Shown: positions 63,601 through 64,000 of the stretch, one piece after another
Position numbering within the stretch: the first letter of the stretch is position 1
Layout of the letters: each line of letters begins with the position of its first letter
NCBI RefSeq assembly: GCF_900105455.1
Contig: NZ_FNSF01000005.1
Span: forward strand, 1,221,917 to 1,285,916
Reading direction: 5' to 3'
Source of the DNA: Tenacibaculum sp. MAR_2009_124
GTDB taxonomy: Bacteria; Bacteroidota; Bacteroidia; Flavobacteriales; Flavobacteriaceae
Length of the DNA: 64,000 nucleotides
Notes under the pieces: generated by a model
Database searches by the model: none
Seen by the model: the letters and a program-made list of their open reading frames with translations, nothing else
Told to the model about the DNA's origin: nothing
Position numbers and translations under genes: made by a program

Positions 63601-64000
63601 GACTACTATCCCTTTGGTATGCTCGTACCTAATAGGCATGGGCAGGCAGATTCTTATCGTTACGGCTTCCAAGGACAAGAAAAAGATGATGAAGTAAAGG
63701 GGGAAGGAAACTCGATTAACTATAAGTATAGAATGCACGATCCAAGAGTGGGGAGATTTTTTGCTACAGATCCATTGGATTATGAATATCCCTTTTATAC
63801 ACCATATCAGTTTAGCTCTAATTCTCCTATCCATGCTATTGAATTGGAAGGATTAGAATCCGAGAATATTTTAAATGAAGCGGAGAAATATTTGGGAACA
63901 CCATACGAGTATGGTGGGAAAAGACCACATAAAGATATGATAGGATTTACTAATGTTAAAAGTAATAGAGAGAAATGGTTAAAATGGACTCCTCATCTTT
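63601..64000 (+). pseudogene. Orphan Rhs core with a different C-terminal tip (no start codon, 3' cut by window end)
   Basis: From 63601 the frame reads DYYPFGMLVPNRHGQADSYR, then YGFQGQEKDDEVKGEGNS and HDPRVGRFFATDPLD. This is the same Rhs core as at 56162 in the complete gene. After the core the sequence differs fully (YTPYQFSSNSPIHAIELEG, then EKYLGTPYEYGGKRP). The frame is closed by TGA at 63577-63579 and contains no start codon before the core, so it cannot be made alone. It stays open to the window end. It matches the known displaced rhs-CT cassettes that can replace the tip of a full gene by recombination. Confidence 0.85.

Noticed and set aside
63860..64000. Orphan tip as an NlpC/P60 peptidase
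   Set aside because: YLGTPYEYGG resembles the family entry, but the catalytic DCSG segment is not seen after it in the available sequence, and the window ends too early to decide.
1..64000. tRNA, rRNA or CRISPR loci
   Set aside because: I read both strands for cloverleaf-like segments, rRNA cores and regularly spaced short repeats and found none that I could support.

Overview
The window looks like chromosome of a marine member of the Flavobacteriaceae (Bacteroidota). The base composition is strongly AT-rich. There is a type IX secretion (T9SS) type B C-terminal sorting domain with PorP/SprF and OmpA partners. An IPExxxVDY-family gene sits in the block purN / acpP-fabF-rnc-IPExxxVDY-pyk, an order I recall from this family. 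Several promoters fit the Bacteroidota pattern TTG-N19/20-TAnnTTTG. The genus cannot be fixed from the sequence; Aquimarina, Tenacibaculum and Kordia-like genomes would all fit.

Region 1 (1-17125) holds three giant cell-surface proteins built from shared modules, followed by a PorP/SprF-like membrane protein and an OmpA-family protein. The first (5' end outside the window) has thrombospondin type 3 calcium repeats and one three-domain cadherin-like block. The second has five copies of that block, each exactly 894 bp. The third has eight DUF11-type domains and ends in a T9SS type B sorting domain. Region 2 (17174-24942) is ordinary chromosome: MscS channel, DUF1304 protein, dodecin, MORN-type protein, RNase H, PurN, then acpP, fabF, rnc, IPExxxVDY and pyk, ending in a clear terminator.

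Region 3 (24992-36370) is a compact, overlapping, one-directional operon for a type II secretion / type IV pilus-like machine. It encodes a MORN protein, a candidate K/PilX-type tip pseudopilin with a beta-helix-like body, I- and J-type pseudopilins, GspF, major pseudopilin G, prepilin peptidase, GspE ATPase, GspD secretin, and L-, M- and C-like assembly proteins. A membrane-anchored Skp/OmpH-like protein and a lipoprotein close the operon.

Region 4 (36394-58097) starts 138 bp later from its own strong promoter. It encodes an SpvB/TcB-like 2036-residue exported protein, a leucine-rich-repeat protein with an Rhs-like tail, a LolA-like exported protein, and a 3470-residue Rhs protein with a variable C-terminal toxin tip and a probable immunity gene. 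The closeness of regions 3 and 4 suggests, but does not prove, that the T2SS-like machine exports this Rhs/Tc-like assembly.

Region 5 (58098-64000) is accessory DNA. A divergent XRE repressor and P-loop ATPase share a 16-bp palindromic operator. They are followed by a TAACCA repeat cluster, two tyrosine recombinases and a toxin-antitoxin pair, all four broken by single-base frameshifts. Then comes about 770 bp of hairpin-rich non-coding DNA, and an orphan Rhs core with a different tip that starts abruptly at 63601 without a start codon and runs off the window. The layout resembles an Rhs tip-switching locus with an inserted, decaying mobile element.
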